Origin: Alkalidesulfovibrio alkalitolerans DSM 16529
GTDB lineage: Bacteria; Desulfobacterota; Desulfovibrionia; Desulfovibrionales; Desulfovibrionaceae
Reading direction: 5' to 3'
DNA: 64,000 nt
Assembly: GCF_000422245.1 (NCBI RefSeq)
Contig: NZ_ATHI01000030.1
Location: 1-64,000, forward strand
Shown: one piece after another, positions 9,119-16,992 of the stretch
Numbering within the stretch: position 1 is the stretch's first letter
Layout: every line of letters begins with the position of its first letter
Translations under genes and position numbers: made by a program
Notes under the pieces: model-generated
The model's database searches: none
What the model was told of the DNA's origin: nothing
What the model saw: only the letters and a program-made list of their open reading frames with translations

Positions 9119-9661
9119 ATGCTCGAATTGGTGATCTGGTATCTGGCAGGGCTTTTGATCTGGGCCGTTTTCACGGTTCTGATCTACAAGTCCGTCTGCC
9201 TGCGCACGCAGAAGAAATGGCCGCGCCGCCTGGCCTTGGCGATCATGATTCTTCTGCCGACGTGGGACTTTGTTCTCGGCGCGGTGTTGTTCAAGCCCGC
9301 CTGCATGCTTTTGGCAAAGCAAGAATATTATGGCGATTGCGGGGAACTGGTGGGCTACGATTGTAGCCGCTTTAGTCTTGGATATAATCCAGATGATGTA
9401 TACGAAGTATGTCCATACAGAGTGGATAGAAAGAGGTATGTGGTTGGCTTGATGTCAGTTGTTATGTCAGACTATTATGATGTGAGATGTGGGAAACGTA
9501 TCGGAAGGAGGGATAATGTTTTTTTGAGAGAGTATTTTCCAATGTATTTATTTCCTTTCTTTACTTGGATCGCTGGTAGCGGTGGAGCTTTTGTGGAGTG
9601 TTATGACGGCAATCATTACAAAAAATTCAGAGGGATTATTTTAAACAGAGGGGAGAACTAA
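9119..9661 (+). CDS. Small membrane-anchored Cys-rich protein, cassette copy 1
   Basis: A 180-residue protein I do not recognise. Residues about 3-25 (VIWYLAGLLIWAVFTVLIYK) and 40-60 (ALAIMILLPTWDFVLGAVLF) form two hydrophobic segments, and a third lies near FPMYLFPFFTWIAG (about 140-153). Between them is a cysteine-bearing region (CGELVGYDC, CPYR, VRCG). The first ~80 residues are nearly identical to copy 2 at 10603, while the rest diverges. From about 9320 the DNA becomes AT-rich, unlike its surroundings. The lipase gene begins directly after the stop codon and takes its ribosome site from this gene's last codons, so the two are translationally coupled. An immunity or lipase-chaperone (foldase) role for the partner is plausible but unproven. 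Confidence 0.75.
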   Translation: MLELVIWYLAGLLIWAVFTVLIYKSVCLRTQKKWPRRLALAIMILLPTWDFVLGAVLFKPACMLLAKQEYYGDCGELVGYDCSRFSLGYNPDDVYEVCPYRVDRKRYVVGLMSVVMSDYYDVRCGKRIGRRDNVFLREYFPMYLFPFFTWIAGSGGAFVECYDGNHYKKFRGIILNRGEN

Positions 9662-10216
9662 ATGAAGTTCCTGACTGACGCTGAAAGGTATTCGGTACTT
9701 AGTCATTTCGCATATGTTTATCTTGATGACGGTAGTGGAAGTTTTGGTCTTGATCCCAATAGGTCTGTGTATGGCGAGAATGAGCCGAGAGAAGCATATG
9801 ATTCTCAGCTTTTCTCGGAAATAACCAAAGACTACAACATCCTTGCTGTGGAGGAGGACGGGGCCACGGGGCTTGCTGCGGTGTTGTTGCAGGACAAGTC
9901 CGATCCGTCGCGCAAGGTTCTGGCCTTTCGGGGCACGGAGATCGGCGGCAAGGTCGGCGGAAAGCCCGACGGAAATACCGACATGGGCGACATGTCGGCC
10001 AACGCCGCCATCCTCACCGGCCGCACTCCGGAGCAGGCCAAGGCCGCGTCGCGGCTGTTGGAGCGCTACCGCGAGGAAGGGCTCATCTCCGCCGAGGACC
10101 GCCTGGATCTGACCGGCCACTCCCTGGGCGGCTTCATCGCGGAATACGTGGCCGCCACGAACCCCGAGTCCGTGAACGCCGCCGTGACCTTCAACTCCCC
10201 CGGCGCGGCCGCGTGA
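9662..10216 (+). pseudogene. Truncated class-3-type lipase, cassette copy 1
   Basis: This 184-residue fragment is the N-terminal third of the lipase encoded in full at 11146. It keeps the FRGT oxyanion segment and the nucleophile elbow GHSLGG with Ser154, then stops at a TGA right after FNSPGAAA. The full copy continues there with HVGKVDP and supplies a candidate catalytic His at residue 227, so this copy is probably inactive. The first ~48 residues differ strongly from copy 2 and are AT-rich; from FSEIT onward the two are nearly identical. After the TGA the same frame stays open to 10456 and contains a peptide resembling part of the copy-2 tail, pointing to an internal deletion plus a stop. 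The ATG abuts the stop of the membrane-protein gene with no gap. Confidence 0.75.
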
Positions 10217-10602
10217 TTGTTCAGGCGGCGAATAGCGGTGAGTAAATTTTTTTGCTTGCAAAGTTCGCTTAAATCCAATATTCAGAAAGTAGCTTGCCGC
10301 GCGCATCGCGTGGAGAGCACCTGGGCGCGAGGCCGAGCCGCCGAGCCGCCGAGCCGCCGAGCCGCCGAGCCGCCGAGCCGCCGAGCCGCCGAGCCGCCGA
10401 GCCGCCGAGCCGCCGAGCCGCCGAGCCGCTGGGACGCGGGGGCGCTGGGACGTTGAGGCCGGACGGCAAGGCTGGACGGTAAGGCTGGGTCGCCGAGACC
10501 GGACGGCAAGGCACTGGGCAAGGCGTGTGGGGCCATGTCCGTGGCCGGTTGCAGCCGATGATTTGCGATGCGTGCCGTGTTGGAACGCAAGGAGGGAGAG
10601 CG
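10217..10602. other. Inter-cassette region with lipase remnant
   Basis: No independent gene is supported. Bases 10217-10456 continue the frame of the broken lipase. The part at 10241-10303 (AT-rich, encoding FF...SN...R.H) aligns without gaps to the copy-2 tail at 12352-12417 at roughly 57% by eye. Bases 10294-10315 repeat, exactly, the 22 bases at 9026-9047 upstream of copy 1; the next leader bases reappear only at 10533. So about 217 bp, including the 8-bp tandem tract, separates what is contiguous before copy 1. A short GGACGGCAAGGC motif occurs at about 10461 and 10501. Confidence 0.6.
10333..10428. repeat. Twelve perfect tandem copies of an 8-bp unit
   Basis: CCGAGCCG is repeated exactly 12 times (96 bp), starting after GAGG and ending before CTGGGACGC. 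As the unit is not a multiple of three, gain or loss of one unit shifts any frame passing through. In the frame continuing from the broken lipase it encodes RRAAEPPS four times. It lies 175 bases upstream of the start of the second membrane-protein gene. Tracts like this mutate by slipped-strand mispairing, so length variation is likely. Confidence 0.95.
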
Positions 10603-11145
10603 ATGCTCGAATTGGTGATCTGGTATCTGTCGGGGCTTCTGATCTGGGCCGTTTTCACGGTTCTGATCTACAAGTCCGTCTGCCTGCGCACGCAGAAGAA
10701 ATGGCCACGCCGCCTGGCCCTGGCGATCATGATTCTTCTTCCGACGTGGGATGTCGTTCTCGGTGCGGTGTTGTACAAGCCCGCCTGCATGCTCTTGGCG
10801 AAAGAAAAGTATTATGGCGATTGCGGGGAACTGGTGGGCTATGATTGTAGTCGATTTGAGCTAGTCTACAATACAGAAGATGTATATTCAACATGCCCAT
10901 ACAGAAGTAGTAGGTCGACCGCATCAGTAGGATTATTGTTCATAGCAATGGATGAGTATCGCGATATAAGATGTGACCGTGTTATAGGGAAGAGAACGAA
11001 TGTATTCTTGAGGGAATATTTCCCAATGTATCTTGTCCCGTTTTTTACCTGGGTGGCTGGCGGCGGGGGGGCTCTTCTGGCGTGCTTAGAGCGTGATGAT
11101 CATGTAACGTATAGCAATATCATCCAAAAAAGAGGAGGAGAATAG
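10603..11145 (+). CDS. Small membrane-anchored Cys-rich protein, cassette copy 2
   Basis: A 180-residue paralogue, exactly the same length as the protein at 9119. Residues 1 to about 82 (two hydrophobic segments, then YYGDCGELVGYDCSRF) are nearly identical to copy 1. Residues about 86-132 and the last 25 differ heavily (for example CPYRSSRSTASVGL against CPYRVDRKRYVVGL), while FLREYFPMYL and FFTW are kept. So variation is concentrated in a surface-type region following the membrane part. The ribosome site (GGAGGGAG) matches copy 1. The stop codon is followed immediately by the lipase ATG. The function is unknown; the specific partner or protector of the adjacent lipase is the leading inference. 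Confidence 0.75.
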   Translation: MLELVIWYLSGLLIWAVFTVLIYKSVCLRTQKKWPRRLALAIMILLPTWDVVLGAVLYKPACMLLAKEKYYGDCGELVGYDCSRFELVYNTEDVYSTCPYRSSRSTASVGLLFIAMDEYRDIRCDRVIGKRTNVFLREYFPMYLVPFFTWVAGGGGALLACLERDDHVTYSNIIQKRGGE

Positions 11146-12906
11146 ATGGACTTTATGGAAAGGTGCGGAGATTTCTCGTTGATCAGCAATTTCGCCTATG
11201 CTTATCTTTCTGATGATGACGAGAGAATCTACCTCGATATCAATGGGAAAGAGTACAGTGTAGATGAACCGCGAAAAGAGCGTGATTCTCAGCTTTTCTC
11301 GGAAATAACCCAAGACTACAACATCCTTGCGGTGGAGGAGGACGGGGCCACGGGGCTTGGTGCGGTGTTGTTGCAGGACAAGTCCGATCCGTCGCGCAAG
11401 GTTGTGGCCTTTCGGGGCACGGAGATCGGCGGCAAGGTCGGCGGAAAGCCCGACGGAAATACCGACATGGGCGACATGTCGGCCAACGCCGCCATCCTCA
11501 CCGGCCGCACTCCGGAGCAGGCCAAGGCCGCGTCGCGGCTGTTGGAGCGCTACCGCGAGGAAGGACTCATTTCCGCCGAGGACCGCCTGGACCTGGCCGG
11601 CCACTCCCTGGGCGGCTTCATCGCGGAATACGTGGCCGCCACGAACCCCGAGTCCGTGAACGCCGCCGTGACCTTCAACTCCCCCGGCGCGGCCGCGCAC
11701 GTCGGCAAGGTCGATCCGTCCGTGAAGGACAAGATCATCAACGTGCATGCGGCCGAGGGGCCGTCGCCGGTTTCCGGATTCGGCCCGCACGTCGGCAAGC
11801 GCATCGCCGTGCCCGGCTCGTCGCACGGCATTGCCGATCTGCGCACGAACCTGCAGGCCACCAAAGAGGCTGCCGAGCGCCACAACGCCGAGGTCGCGCA
11901 GACCGGCCAGGGAGCCATGATCGACCTTTCGACCCCCGAGGCCCTGAACCGTTTCACACAGGCGATGCAACGGCAGACCATGGAGCCGCGCATATCCACG
12001 GACGAGTTCGGGAACAGCATTCCGGGCGCCCACCACCGGGGATGGGCCTGGCAGCTTCTCGGCGATCCCGAGATCGTGCGGCGCGCTGCCGAGGCTGCGG
12101 CAAAGGGCGCGGACAGCGGCCCCGGCGCGGCCGAGACTCCCGCTGCGACGCGTCCGGGCGCAGCACGGCGGCCGGGCAGGGGCGAGGACGAGTCAGACAG
12201 CGGCGCGGCCCTTGAGCATGGCCACGGCCAGGGGCGGCAGATGCCGGACGGCGCGGGACAGGAAGCCGGGTCGAGTGAGCGCCTCTCCCTTTCCGGTCGG
12301 AACCGCGCGCAATGGCCGGGTGAGCGCACTGCCGCGGGCCGGACGCGGCAGGGCGATTTTTTTTGGCGCAAAGGTTCTGTTGAATCGAATGTTAATGAAA
12401 AGTTCTGGAGAGACCATGCGCCCGAGGGCCAGGCTCCGGGGCCGGGCAGCGCCGCACGTCCGGGTCGTGAATCCCCGGTGCAAAAGTTGCCAGGCGTGTC
12501 CGGCGAGCCAGGCTTGCCGAACCGGCCGGACATGACCGCGCAGCAGCCCAGGGCGCGCACGCTGGAGTACCGGCCGGACGAGGACAAGCAGGAGTCCTGG
12601 CCGTTTCCGTACAGGCCGGGCGAGGACGGACAGCGATCCGGGCCGCGCGCGCCGCGACCCGCGCCGGGCCAGGGGGATGCCGCAAAACTTCCCTGGTGGG
12701 CGGACGAGGAGCCGCCCGCCGCCAAGGGACAAGGCCGCGCGCCATTGCCCGCGCAGAACGTGCCTCCGGGCTACGCGGGCATGCTGATGCCGCCCCCGAT
12801 CTCCCTGCGCCGCGAGCGCGCCGAGGCAGGGGCGCTTGGCAACGGGGCCATGGCCACGGTGGATTATTTGCGGGAATTGTTCGCCGAGCAGTATCGCCGC
12901 CGCTGA
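11146..12906 (+). CDS. Large lipase-like alpha/beta hydrolase with variable N-terminus and low-complexity tail
   Basis: A 586-residue protein. Residues 1 to about 46 are AT-coded and differ from copy 1. Residues about 47-330 form a class-3-lipase/Mbeg1-like hydrolase: VAFRGT (about 84-89), the nucleophile elbow GHSLGG with Ser154, and a possible catalytic His227 in SSHGIADL. From about residue 330 the tail is Pro/Arg/Gly/Glu-rich and probably disordered, with a patch of AT-rich DNA encoding DFFWRKG...SNVNEKFWRDH (from residue 404). The last ~40 residues again look folded (TVDYLRELFAEQYRRR). There is no signal peptide. The long tail and the paired membrane protein suggest a secreted or delivered phospholipase-type effector; no secretion genes are in view. 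It could alternatively be an intracellular enzyme. Confidence 0.7.
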   Translation: MDFMERCGDFSLISNFAYAYLSDDDERIYLDINGKEYSVDEPRKERDSQLFSEITQDYNILAVEEDGATGLGAVLLQDKSDPSRKVVAFRGTEIGGKVGGKPDGNTDMGDMSANAAILTGRTPEQAKAASRLLERYREEGLISAEDRLDLAGHSLGGFIAEYVAATNPESVNAAVTFNSPGAAAHVGKVDPSVKDKIINVHAAEGPSPVSGFGPHVGKRIAVPGSSHGIADLRTNLQATKEAAERHNAEVAQTGQGAMIDLSTPEALNRFTQAMQRQTMEPRISTDEFGNSIPGAHHRGWAWQLLGDPEIVRRAAEAAAKGADSGPGAAETPAATRPGAARRPGRGEDESDSGAALEHGHGQGRQMPDGAGQEAGSSERLSLSGRNRAQWPGERTAAGRTRQGDFFWRKGSVESNVNEKFWRDHAPEGQAPGPGSAARPGRESPVQKLPGVSGEPGLPNRPDMTAQQPRARTLEYRPDEDKQESWPFPYRPGEDGQRSGPRAPRPAPGQGDAAKLPWWADEEPPAAKGQGRAPLPAQNVPPGYAGMLMPPPISLRRERAEAGALGNGAMATVDYLRELFAEQYRRR

Positions 12907-12932
12907 GAAGCGGCAGGGCAGGGGGCGACCCG

Positions 12933-13772
12933 TCAGATGTCCAGGAATTCCAGGCGCGGGGCGGTCTCGATGTGGCCCGCCTCGGCCAGCATGGCGAAGA
13001 ACACGGCCAGCCCCTCCTGCTCGCGCGGGCCGAAGTCGAAGACCAGGCCCTCGAAATAGGCGCGCATGGCCTGCTCGGAAAAGCCCCCCTGCCCGGCCGC
13101 GAGCCGGGCCACGACCTCGGGCCGTCCCGCGCTCCAGTCCTTGGCCGCGACGAGCGCGCGCGCCGCCTCGGCCACGGCCTGCGGCGCGGCCACGGCCGCC
13201 TGCCGCCGCGCGATCCACACGCCGAAGATGAAGGGCAACCCGGTCCAGTCCAGCCAGACGCTGCCAAGATCCCAGCGGTGGGGGTAGTCGGGATGGTCCG
13301 CGAGCCGAAGCGCCTCGTCGCCGATGGCCAAAAAGGCGTCGGGCCGCTCGCCGCCTTGCAGGGCGCGGGTCACGTCGCCTGACTCGTAGCGCGGCGCGAT
13401 GCCCACGCGGCGCTCCAAAAAGAGCCTGAGCAGGGCCACGGAGGTGTGGGTCTGAAAGCTCACGCGCACGGCCTTGCCGTCGAGCCGGGCCACGGGGTGG
13501 CGCGAGAGCAGGAGCACGCTCTTCACATGCCCCCGGCTACCGATGGCGAGCCTGGGCAGCAGCAGGTAGTCCTTGGCGGCCATGGCGTATTCGATGGACG
13601 AGCAGGCCGTGACGTCCAGTTCCCCGGCGCGCGCCAAGCGGTTCAGTTCCGCTGGAGGCCCGGAGACCACGGACAGCGGCCCGGCGACCTCTCCAGCCTC
13701 GATGGGATGATAGATGGGCAGGACGTTCAGGTAGCCGATCCTGCCCACGCGGATGGGCGCGGTCTGGCTCAT
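12933..13772 (-). CDS. mqnA: Chorismate dehydratase MqnA (futalosine pathway)
   Basis: A 279-residue MqnA/MqnD-fold protein. It opens with IRVGRIGYLNVLPIYHPIE, the usual MqnA N-terminus, and keeps the AELNRLARAGELDVTACSSIEYA and DWTGLPFIFGVW segments. MqnA dehydrates chorismate to 3-[(1-carboxyvinyl)oxy]benzoate, the first committed step of futalosine-type menaquinone synthesis. The frame is open far upstream, but the ATG at 13772 overlaps the end of mqnC by 4 bases, which is the normal coupled arrangement. It is the last gene of mqnE-mqnC-mqnA and converges with the lipase gene. Confidence 0.95.
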   Translation of the reverse strand: MSQTAPIRVGRIGYLNVLPIYHPIEAGEVAGPLSVVSGPPAELNRLARAGELDVTACSSIEYAMAAKDYLLLPRLAIGSRGHVKSVLLLSRHPVARLDGKAVRVSFQTHTSVALLRLFLERRVGIAPRYESGDVTRALQGGERPDAFLAIGDEALRLADHPDYPHRWDLGSVWLDWTGLPFIFGVWIARRQAAVAAPQAVAEAARALVAAKDWSAGRPEVVARLAAGQGGFSEQAMRAYFEGLVFDFGPREQEGLAVFFAMLAEAGHIETAPRLEFLDI

Positions 13773-14878
13773 TGCGCCCGGCCCGCCTCGCGCGCGTCGT
13801 CGTCGAAATCCTCGGGCGCGGGCGTGTAGTCCATCAGGCGGCGGCGGGGGGTGAACCCGGCCGCGCGCACCACGCGCCTGATCTCCTCCTCGGAGAGGCG
13901 GAAACGCACCCCGGCGGCCGCGACCACGTTCTCTTCCAGCATGGTCGAACCGAAGTCGTTGGCCCCGAAGAAGAGCGCGAGCTGCGCCACCTTGGCCCCC
14001 ATGGTCACCCAGGAGACCTGGAGGTTGGCGACGTTGTCCAGCACCAGCCGGGCCACGGCCAGGGTGCGCAGATACTCGGGCGCGGTCAGCGGACGGCAGC
14101 GCGAAAGGGCCGTGTTCTCCGGCTGGAAGGTCCAGGGGATGAAGGCCGTGAAGCCGCCGGTGCGGTCTTGCACCTCGCGCAGGCGCAGCATGTGCTCGAT
14201 GCGTTCGGCCTCGGTCTCCAGGTGCCCGAACATCATGGTCGCGGAGGTGCGAAGCCCCTCCTCGTGGGCTTCCTCCATGACCCGCAGCCAGTCGGCCGCC
14301 GGACACTTGTTGGGCGCGATCTCGCGCCGCACGCGGTCCACCAGTATCTCGGCCCCGCCGCCGGGGATGGAGTGCAGGCCCGCCGCCTTGAGCCGCCTGA
14401 CGACCTCGCGCGTGGTCAGGCCCGAAAGCCCCGCGAAGTGCACGATTTCCGGCGGGGAGAAGGCGTGGATGTGGATGTCGTGGCGCGCGGCGATGCGCGC
14501 GAGCATGTCCTCGTAGAAGGACAGCGGAAGATCGGGATGATGCCCGCCCTGCATGAGGATCTGCGTGCCGCCCACGGCCTTGGTCTCGACGATCTTGCGG
14601 TCGAGTTCCTCCTCGGAGAGGACGTAGCCGCCCGTGGCGTCCGGCGCGGCGAAATACGCGCAGAACTTGCAGCCGCAGACGCAGACGTTGGTGTAGTTGA
14701 TGTTGCGGTCCACCACGTAGGTCACGACCGGCTCGGGATGCAGATGCAGGCGGCGCAGATGGGCCAGGCGCGCCAGGGCGTGGAAGTCCTCCTCGCGCAG
14801 CAGCGCCAGCGCCTCATCGGCGTTCAGGCGCTCGTGGTCGCGGGCCTTGGCCCTGGCAACGTGCAGCAGGCTAGCCAT
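13769..14878 (-). CDS. mqnC: Dehypoxanthine futalosine cyclase MqnC
   Basis: A 369-residue radical-SAM enzyme with the CX3CX2C cluster motif at Cys66, Cys70 and Cys73 (NVCVCGCKFCAYF). Downstream are the family segments GGTQILMQGGHHPDL, HSIPGGGAEI and AFIPWTFQPENT, which separate MqnC from MqnE. It cyclises dehypoxanthine futalosine to cyclic dehypoxanthine futalosine. Its start overlaps the mqnE end by 8 bases and its end overlaps mqnA by 4, so the three are one operon in reverse pathway order apart from mqnA. It is cytoplasmic and oxygen-sensitive, as expected for the family. Confidence 0.96.
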   Translation of the reverse strand: MASLLHVARAKARDHERLNADEALALLREEDFHALARLAHLRRLHLHPEPVVTYVVDRNINYTNVCVCGCKFCAYFAAPDATGGYVLSEEELDRKIVETKAVGGTQILMQGGHHPDLPLSFYEDMLARIAARHDIHIHAFSPPEIVHFAGLSGLTTREVVRRLKAAGLHSIPGGGAEILVDRVRREIAPNKCPAADWLRVMEEAHEEGLRTSATMMFGHLETEAERIEHMLRLREVQDRTGGFTAFIPWTFQPENTALSRCRPLTAPEYLRTLAVARLVLDNVANLQVSWVTMGAKVAQLALFFGANDFGSTMLEENVVAAAGVRFRLSEEEIRRVVRAAGFTPRRRLMDYTPAPEDFDDDAREAGRAQ

Positions 14879-15968
14879 GCGCGGCCTCCTTGACGGTGAA
14901 GCGCGCTCCGCGCCGCACGGGCGTGAAGCCCGCGCCCCGGATCATGGCTTCGAGCTCGGCGCGCGAGAGCGCGGCCGCGGAGTCCGCGCCCGCCATGTGG
15001 CCGATCTTCTCCTCCACCACGGTGCCGTCCAGGTCGTTAGCCCCGAACCACAGCGCGGTCTGGGCCAGCTTGACCCCGAGCATGATCCAGTAGGCCTTGA
15101 TGTGCATGATGTTGTCGAGCATCAGCCGCGACACGGCGATGGTTTTCAGATCCTCCACGCCGGTCACGGCCTCGCGCACGCCGAGCAGGTTGTTCTTCAC
15201 CTGGAAGGAGAGCGGGATGAAGCAGGCGAAGCCGCCGCTTTCATCCTGCTGGCGGCGCAGCGCGTCCAGGTGCTCCAGGCGGTGGCGCACGCTCTCGACG
15301 TGGCCGTAGAGCATGGTGCAGTTGGTGGGGATGTTAAGCGCGTGCGCCTCGCCCGCGATGCGCAGCCATTCCTCGGCCGTGCTCTTCTTGGGGCAGATGC
15401 GGCTTCGCACCTCGGGCGCGAAGATCTCGGCCCCGCCGCCGGGCAGCATGGCCAGCCCCGCGCGCTTGAGGCGGGTCAGCACCTCGACGGTAGAAATGCC
15501 CTCAAGCCGCGCGAAGTGCGCGATCTCAACGGCCGTGAAGCACTTGAGCTCCGTGTCCGGCAGGGCCTTTTTCAGGGCCGTCAGCGCCTCTTCGAAAAAC
15601 GCGAGCGGGATGTCCGGATGACAGCCGCCCACGATGTGGATTTCGTCGGGTACGGGACCTTCCGTGGCCTTTTGCACGATGTCGTCCAGGGAGAGGCGAA
15701 AGGCCCCTTCCTGGCCGCGCTCGCGGGCGTAGGCGCAGAACAGGCAGCCGTTGATGCAGATGTTGGTGTAGTTGATGTGCCTGTTCAGGACGTAAAAGGC
15801 CTTGTCGCCGTGCAGGCGCGCGCGGACCATGTGGGCCAGCGCGCCCACGGCCGTGACGTCGGGGCAGGCGAAAAGGCGCTCGCCGTCCTCCATGGACAGG
15901 CGCTCGCCCGAGGCCGCCTTTTCGGCGACGTCGGCCAAGCCGAGGGAGCGATACCAGGAAATATCCAT
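14871..15968 (-). CDS. mqnE: Aminodeoxyfutalosine synthase MqnE
   Basis: A 365-residue radical-SAM enzyme with CX3CX2C at Cys71, Cys75 and Cys78 (NICINGCLFCAYARE), the HIVGGCHPDIPL segment, LPGGGAEIFAPEVR, and FIPLSFQVKNN, which is characteristic of MqnE. It joins the MqnA product to adenosine from SAM to give 6-amino-6-deoxyfutalosine. It is the first gene of the minus-strand mqn operon; a TTGACA promoter lies 33-61 bases upstream. mqnD is divergent, so four of the pathway genes are together. A futalosine hydrolase/MTA nucleosidase (MqnB) is not seen here. Confidence 0.96.
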   Translation of the reverse strand: MDISWYRSLGLADVAEKAASGERLSMEDGERLFACPDVTAVGALAHMVRARLHGDKAFYVLNRHINYTNICINGCLFCAYARERGQEGAFRLSLDDIVQKATEGPVPDEIHIVGGCHPDIPLAFFEEALTALKKALPDTELKCFTAVEIAHFARLEGISTVEVLTRLKRAGLAMLPGGGAEIFAPEVRSRICPKKSTAEEWLRIAGEAHALNIPTNCTMLYGHVESVRHRLEHLDALRRQQDESGGFACFIPLSFQVKNNLLGVREAVTGVEDLKTIAVSRLMLDNIMHIKAYWIMLGVKLAQTALWFGANDLDGTVVEEKIGHMAGADSAAALSRAELEAMIRGAGFTPVRRGARFTVKEAAHG

Positions 15969-16000
15969 GCGTGGCGTGTCCGGATGAGCAGTGTGGGGGG

Positions 16001-16029
16001 AACCTAGACCCGGCCGCGCGGCTTGTCAA
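16001..16029 (-). promoter_or_regulatory. Sigma-70-type promoter of mqnE-mqnC-mqnA
   Basis: On the minus strand a perfect TTGACA (16029-16024) is followed after 17 bases by TAGGTT (16006-16001), a 4-of-6 match to the -10 box. Transcription would begin near 15994, about 25 bases before the mqnE ATG. The box lies in the 99-bp gap shared with divergent mqnD. Confidence 0.6.
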
Positions 16030-16067
16030 CGAAGCTCCATGGGGCTACTGAACCCCCTGGAGGACCG

Positions 16068-16901
16068 ATGCGCACGCTCTCTCTCGCCATCTCGCCGTGT
16101 CCCAACGACACCTTCATCTTCGACGCCCTGATCCACGGTCGCCTGAACGCCGACGCATGCCCGCCGCTCTCGCCCGAACTGCACGACGTGGACCGCCTGA
16201 ACGCCATGGCGCGCCAGGGCGAGGCCGACGTCGTCAAGATCAGCCTCGCGGCCTATCCCGACTGCGCCGACGAATACGTCATCCTGCGCGCGGGAGCCGC
16301 GCTTGGCCACGGTGTGGGCCCCGTCCTCGTCTCGGGCGGCCATGCCTTGCCGGGCGAGCTTTCCAGCGCGCCCATCGCGGTGCCCGGACTCATGACCACG
16401 GCCAACCTGCTCTTGACCCTGACAGGCCTTTTTCTCGGTCCCCGCCTGCCCATGCGCTACGATCTGGTGCTCGACGCGGTCGCCTCAAACGAGGTCCCGG
16501 CGGGCGTGGTCATCCACGAGGGCCGCTTCACCTACGCCAAGCGCGGCCTGCACAAGGTCATGGACCTGGGCGCGTGGTGGGAGCAGGCCTTTGGCGTGCC
16601 GCTGCCGCTTGGCGTGATCGTGGCCAAACGATCGCTCGGGGCCGAGACCATCGGCCGCATGCAGGCGGGCATCCGGCGAAGCCTGGAGCACGCGCGGGCG
16701 CATCCGGCGGATTCGGCCGCGTTCGTGGCCCGCCACGCTCAGGAACTGGCACCCGAGGTGGTGGCCGCGCACATCGAGACCTTCGTCACCGACTACTCCC
16801 TTAATCTGGGCGAGGCGGGTGAGCGTGCCGTGCTGGCGCTGCTCGCCGAGGCATTCCTGCAGCAAGGGCGAGAGACGCCGCAAGGCGTCATCGCCCCGTG
16901 A
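16068..16901 (+). CDS. mqnD: 1,4-dihydroxy-6-naphthoate synthase MqnD
   Basis: A 277-residue protein with the MqnD hallmark start LSLAISPCPNDTFIFDAL and the EADVVKISLAAYP, GPVLVSG and GVVIHEGRFTYAKRGL segments. It cleaves cyclic dehypoxanthine futalosine to 1,4-dihydroxy-6-naphthoate. The frame is open upstream to 16023, but the ATG at 16068 has GGAGG five bases before it and starts at the conserved N-terminus. It is transcribed divergently from mqnE. A flavoprotein gene follows on the same strand after 91 bases. Confidence 0.95.
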   Translation: MRTLSLAISPCPNDTFIFDALIHGRLNADACPPLSPELHDVDRLNAMARQGEADVVKISLAAYPDCADEYVILRAGAALGHGVGPVLVSGGHALPGELSSAPIAVPGLMTTANLLLTLTGLFLGPRLPMRYDLVLDAVASNEVPAGVVIHEGRFTYAKRGLHKVMDLGAWWEQAFGVPLPLGVIVAKRSLGAETIGRMQAGIRRSLEHARAHPADSAAFVARHAQELAPEVVAAHIETFVTDYSLNLGEAGERAVLALLAEAFLQQGRETPQGVIAP

Positions 16902-16992
16902 GCCGCGCGCGGTTTGCATTTTCCGGTCTGAACGGGGTTTTGTTTTCGGGCGTATCCTGTATGATGGCTCCCAATGACATAAGGGAGGAGAC

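Noticed and set aside
10333-10428. CRISPR array
   Set aside because: The 8-bp units are contiguous with no spacers; it is a simple tandem repeat.
10214-10456. TGA at 10214 as a selenocysteine codon or programmed readthrough of the lipase
   Set aside because: No suitable hairpin directly after the TGA was seen, and the downstream part lacks about 200 residues present in the full copy. A pseudogene explains it better.
8546-12906. Prophage or insertion sequence carrying the lipase cassettes
   Set aside because: No integrase, transposase, terminal inverted repeats or attachment site could be found. Duplication by recombination is enough.
12193-13218. Antisense gene over the lipase tail
   Set aside because: Arg/Ala/Gly-rich translation without motifs; it exists because of the GC-rich tail.
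12933-14307. mqnA starting at 14306
   Set aside because: That start lies deep inside mqnC; the ATG at 13772 matches the family N-terminus.
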